This document shows positions 6,898-9,224 of a DNA stretch of 9,224 nucleotides, one piece after another (within the stretch, counting starts at the first letter, position 1; each line of letters opens with the position of its first letter). The notes under the pieces are model-generated. The model had not been told where the DNA came from and searched no databases. It was given only the letters and a program-made list of their open reading frames with translations. The DNA comes from an uncultured Clostridia bacterium (GTDB lineage: Bacteria; Bacillota; Clostridia; Oscillospirales; CAG-272): NCBI GenBank assembly GCA_937898155.1, contig CALEJO010000207.1, positions 1-9,224 of the forward strand, in the 5' to 3' direction. Made by a program: the position numbers and the translations under genes.

Positions 6898-7287
6898 ATG
6901 AATACCAGTGGAAAAGAACTGTTGCCGTCGCTTGAAAACGCTTCGGCGCGCGAGCTGGCGGACGCCATCGTAAAAATTCTCGATCAGAAAAAGGCGAGAG
7001 ACCTCAAACTGCTCAAACTGGCGGAGGGAAGTGATCTGACCGATTATTTCGTCCTCTGCTCCGGCACCTCGAATACGCAGATCAAATCGCTCGCGGGCGA
7101 GGTCGAATATCAGCTCGGCGAGCGGGGCGTGCATCCGTTCCACGTGGACGGATTTGAGTCGGGCATGTGGGTCGCCATGGATTACGCGCACGTGATCGTG
7201 CACATTTTCCACAAAAACGAGCGCGACTTCTATAAGCTCGAAAAGCTTTGGAATGACGCGGAAGAGATTCCGCTTTCGTTAGAATAA
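6898..7287 (+). CDS. rsfS: Ribosomal silencing factor RsfS
   Basis: RsfS binds ribosomal protein uL14 on the 50S subunit and blocks joining with the 30S, lowering translation during starvation or stationary phase. The protein has 129 residues, slightly longer than the ~110-residue core because of a 15-residue N-terminal lead. Family motifs are clear: DAIVKILDQKKARDL (22-36), SDLTDYFVLCSGTSNTQIKS (45-64), DGFESGMWVAMDY (84-96), HVIVHIF (98-104) and RDFYKLEKLW (109-118). The usual EGxxxGxW motif begins with Asp here. The start at 6898 has GAGGAG at 6886-6891, six bases upstream. It is separated from the LCP gene by 30 bases, the widest gap in the cluster, and from leuS by 20. B. subtilis has its orthologue (yqeL) next to yqeK, so the context agrees. 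Confidence 0.97.
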   Translation: MNTSGKELLPSLENASARELADAIVKILDQKKARDLKLLKLAEGSDLTDYFVLCSGTSNTQIKSLAGEVEYQLGERGVHPFHVDGFESGMWVAMDYAHVIVHIFHKNERDFYKLEKLWNDAEEIPLSLE

Positions 7288-7307
7288 GAAAAGAAAGGAC
7301 TTCTGCT

Positions 7308-9224
7308 ATGACATACGATTTCAGAGAGATCGAGCCGAAATGGCAAAAAATTTGGGAAGAGAAAAAGGCGTTTGAAGCGGTGGACGGCTCGCCGAAAAAG
7401 AAATTCTACGCGCTGATCGAATTCCCGTATCCGTCCGGTGCCGGCATGCACGTCGGACACATCAAAGCGTATTCGGGACTCGAAGTGATTTCCCGCAAGA
7501 GAAGAATGGAGGGCTATAATGTCCTGTATCCGATCGGTTGGGACGCGTTCGGACTCAATACCGAAAACTACGCGATCAAGACCAATACGCATCCGCGCAA
7601 GGTGACGATGGACAACGTCGCGCATTTCACCTCGCAGCTCAAACGCGTCGGCTTTTCGTTCGACTGGTCGCGCGAGGTCAATACCACCGATCCGGATTAT
7701 TATAAGTGGACGCAGTGGATCTTCCTCAAAATGTTTGAAAACGGACTCGCGTTCCGCGATCACACGCTTGTCAATTATTGCCCCTCCTGCAAGGTTGTGC
7801 TTTCCAACGAGGATTCGCAGGGCGGCAAATGCGACGTCTGCCATTCCGACGTCGTCCAGCGCTCGAAAGAGGTCTGGTATCTGCGTATCACCAAATACGC
7901 AGACAAGCTCCTGCAAGGGCTGGAAGAAGTCGATTACCTCGGCAACATCAAGCAGCAGCAGGTCAACTGGATCGGCAAATCGACGGGCGCGTTCGTGAAC
8001 TTCAAGCTGACGGGCACGGACGATAAGCTCCGCATCTATACCACCCGCCCCGATACGCTCTTCGGTGTCACCTTTATGGTCATCGCGCCGGAGCATCCCG
8101 CCATCGAAAAATACGCGGACCGCATCCGCAATCTCGACGCGGTGAACGCCTATAAAGAAGTTTGCGCGAAGAAGACCGAATTTGAGCGCACGCAGCTCGT
8201 CAAGGAAAAGACGGGTGTGCTTCTCGACGGTCTGACCGCGATCAACCCCGTTTCCGGCAAAGAGATCCCGATTTACATAGCGGACTATGTGATGATGGGA
8301 TACGGCACGGGCGCGATCATGGCGGTGCCGGCGCACGATCAGCGCGACTACGATTTTGCCAAGGCGTTCGGCGCGGACATCATCGAGGTCATCAAGGGCG
8401 GCGATATCGAAAAGGAAGCGTATGCCGGCGACGGCGAGATGGTCAATTCGGGCTTCCTCAACGGCATGACGAATAAAAAAGACTCGATCCGCAAAATGCT
8501 CGATTATCTCGAAGAGCAGGGCATCGGCGAAGAGGGCGTGCAATATAAGATGAAGGATTGGGCGTTCAACCGCCAGAGATACTGGGGCGAGCCGATCCCG
8601 ATCGTGCATTGTCCGCACTGCGGTATGGTCCCCGTTCCCTACGAAGAACTGCCGCTCCGTCTGCCGCCCGTCGAAAACTTCGAGCCCGGCACGGACGGCG
8701 AAAGCCCGCTTGCCAAGATCGAATCCTTTGTCAACTGCAAATGCCCGAAATGCGGCGGCGACGCGAAGCGCGAAACCGACACGATGCCGCAATGGGCGGG
8801 CTCGTCGTGGTATTTCCTGCGCTACTGCGATCCGCACAATACGGAGGCGCTCGCCGACGAGGAAAAACTCAAATACTGGATGCCCGTGGACTGGTATAAC
8901 GGCGGCATGGAGCACGTGACGCGCCATATGATCTATTCGCGCTTCTGGCATAAATTCCTTTATGATCTCGGCGTCGTCCCCGTCGCGGAGCCCTACGCCA
9001 AACGCACGGCGCAAGGTCTGATCCTCGGACCCGACGGCGAAAAGATGTCGAAATCGAAAGGGAACGTCGTGGACCCGAACGACGTCGTGGACGAATACGG
9101 CGCCGATGTGCTCCGCACCTACGTCCTCTTTATGGGCGATTATACGATGGCGGCTCCGTGGTCGGAGAGCAGCGTGCGCGGATGCAAGCGCTTCCTCGAA
9201 CGCGTGTGGGGACTGCTGTTCCTT
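7308..9224 (+). CDS. leuS: Leucyl-tRNA synthetase, 3' end beyond the window
   Basis: LeuRS attaches leucine to tRNA-Leu and proofreads mischarged tRNA. The first 639 codons are present and the frame is open at the right edge; bacterial LeuRS is usually 800-880 residues, so most of the anticodon-binding and C-terminal domains lie outside. Visible motifs are the HIGH equivalent HVGH (48-51) after FPYPSGAGM, a zinc ribbon with CPSC (158-161) and CDVC (175-178), the editing-domain TTRPDTLFG (245-253) and GYGTGAIMAVPAHDQRDYDF (331-350), a second CxxC pair set (CPHC 435-438, CPKC 479-482), RETDTM (488-493), and KMSKS (579-583). The segment after GWDAFGL reads NTENYAIK, where the family usually has PxE. 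AAAGGA at 7294-7299 lies eight bases before ATG 7308. The 20-base gap after rsfS leaves no room for a T-box leader, so expression probably comes from the upstream operon. Confidence 0.97.
   Translation, partial: MTYDFREIEPKWQKIWEEKKAFEAVDGSPKKKFYALIEFPYPSGAGMHVGHIKAYSGLEVISRKRRMEGYNVLYPIGWDAFGLNTENYAIKTNTHPRKVTMDNVAHFTSQLKRVGFSFDWSREVNTTDPDYYKWTQWIFLKMFENGLAFRDHTLVNYCPSCKVVLSNEDSQGGKCDVCHSDVVQRSKEVWYLRITKYADKLLQGLEEVDYLGNIKQQQVNWIGKSTGAFVNFKLTGTDDKLRIYTTRPDTLFGVTFMVIAPEHPAIEKYADRIRNLDAVNAYKEVCAKKTEFERTQLVKEKTGVLLDGLTAINPVSGKEIPIYIADYVMMGYGTGAIMAVPAHDQRDYDFAKAFGADIIEVIKGGDIEKEAYAGDGEMVNSGFLNGMTNKKDSIRKMLDYLEEQGIGEEGVQYKMKDWAFNRQRYWGEPIPIVHCPHCGMVPVPYEELPLRLPPVENFEPGTDGESPLAKIESFVNCKCPKCGGDAKRETDTMPQWAGSSWYFLRYCDPHNTEALADEEKLKYWMPVDWYNGGMEHVTRHMIYSRFWHKFLYDLGVVPVAEPYAKRTAQGLILGPDGEKMSKSKGNVVDPNDVVDEYGADVLRTYVLFMGDYTMAAPWSESSVRGCKRFLERVWGLLFL

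Noticed and set aside
7230..9014. Minus-strand frame of 594 codons opposite leuS, and similar frames opposite ftsY and the LCP gene
   Set aside because: These are shadows caused by codon bias in GC-rich genes. They have no motifs and no plausible ribosome binding sites, and they lie opposite well-identified proteins.
2562..9224. Phage, insertion sequence, CRISPR, toxin-antitoxin or defence genes, and RNA genes
   Set aside because: I searched both strands by eye. All sequence is accounted for by housekeeping genes with gaps of 30 bases or fewer, and no repeat array, transposase motif, tRNA or riboswitch-like leader was seen.

Overview
The window is a housekeeping block from a bacterium of the Bacillota, most likely a GC-rich, uncultured-type member of the class Clostridia. 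The evidence is the gene order smc–ftsY–rdgB–yhbY–nadD–yqeK–LCP–rsfS–leuS. Its yhbY–nadD–yqeK–rsfS core matches the Bacillus subtilis yqeI–nadD–yqeK–yqeL cluster, and an LCP gene between yqeK and rsfS is a familiar clostridial variant. Every start is preceded by an AGGAG-like Shine-Dalgarno sequence. A finer taxonomic call is not justified from sequence reading alone.

Layout. From about 165 to the right edge, all genes lie on the + strand and are packed with gaps of 30 bases or fewer. Four junctions overlap: ftsY/rdgB, rdgB/yhbY, nadD/yqeK and yqeK/LCP. In order they are: the 3' two thirds of smc (chromosome condensation), ftsY (signal recognition particle receptor), rdgB (removal of non-canonical purine nucleotides), yhbY (RNA-binding, 50S maturation), nadD (NAD synthesis), yqeK (HD-domain Ap4A hydrolase), an LCP-family membrane-anchored transferase (cell-wall glycopolymer attachment), rsfS (ribosome silencing) and the first 639 codons of leuS (leucyl-tRNA synthetase), which runs off the right edge. 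I see no terminator, T-box or other riboswitch between these genes. The block looks like one transcription unit linking secretion, nucleotide hygiene, ribosome biogenesis, NAD supply, wall assembly and translation.

The left edge is abnormal. Bases 41 to about 160 on the minus strand encode the unmistakable C-terminus of GlmS (glucosamine-6-phosphate synthase). At about 155-170 this sequence passes directly into the middle of smc on the + strand, so both genes have lost their 5' parts and are joined head to head. An open reading frame happens to run through the junction from a TTG at 60 and gives a false 'complete' SMC-like protein of 833 residues. Its first ~35 residues are antisense glmS and it lacks the whole N-terminal ATPase head. 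The junction coincides with a short inverted repeat. An assembly or amplification chimera is the simplest explanation; a real inversion is possible and testable.

I found no new defence, mobile or biosynthetic system here. Apart from the chimeric junction, the points worth checking are unusual residues in conserved motifs of NadD and LeuS and the tight translational coupling of the cluster.
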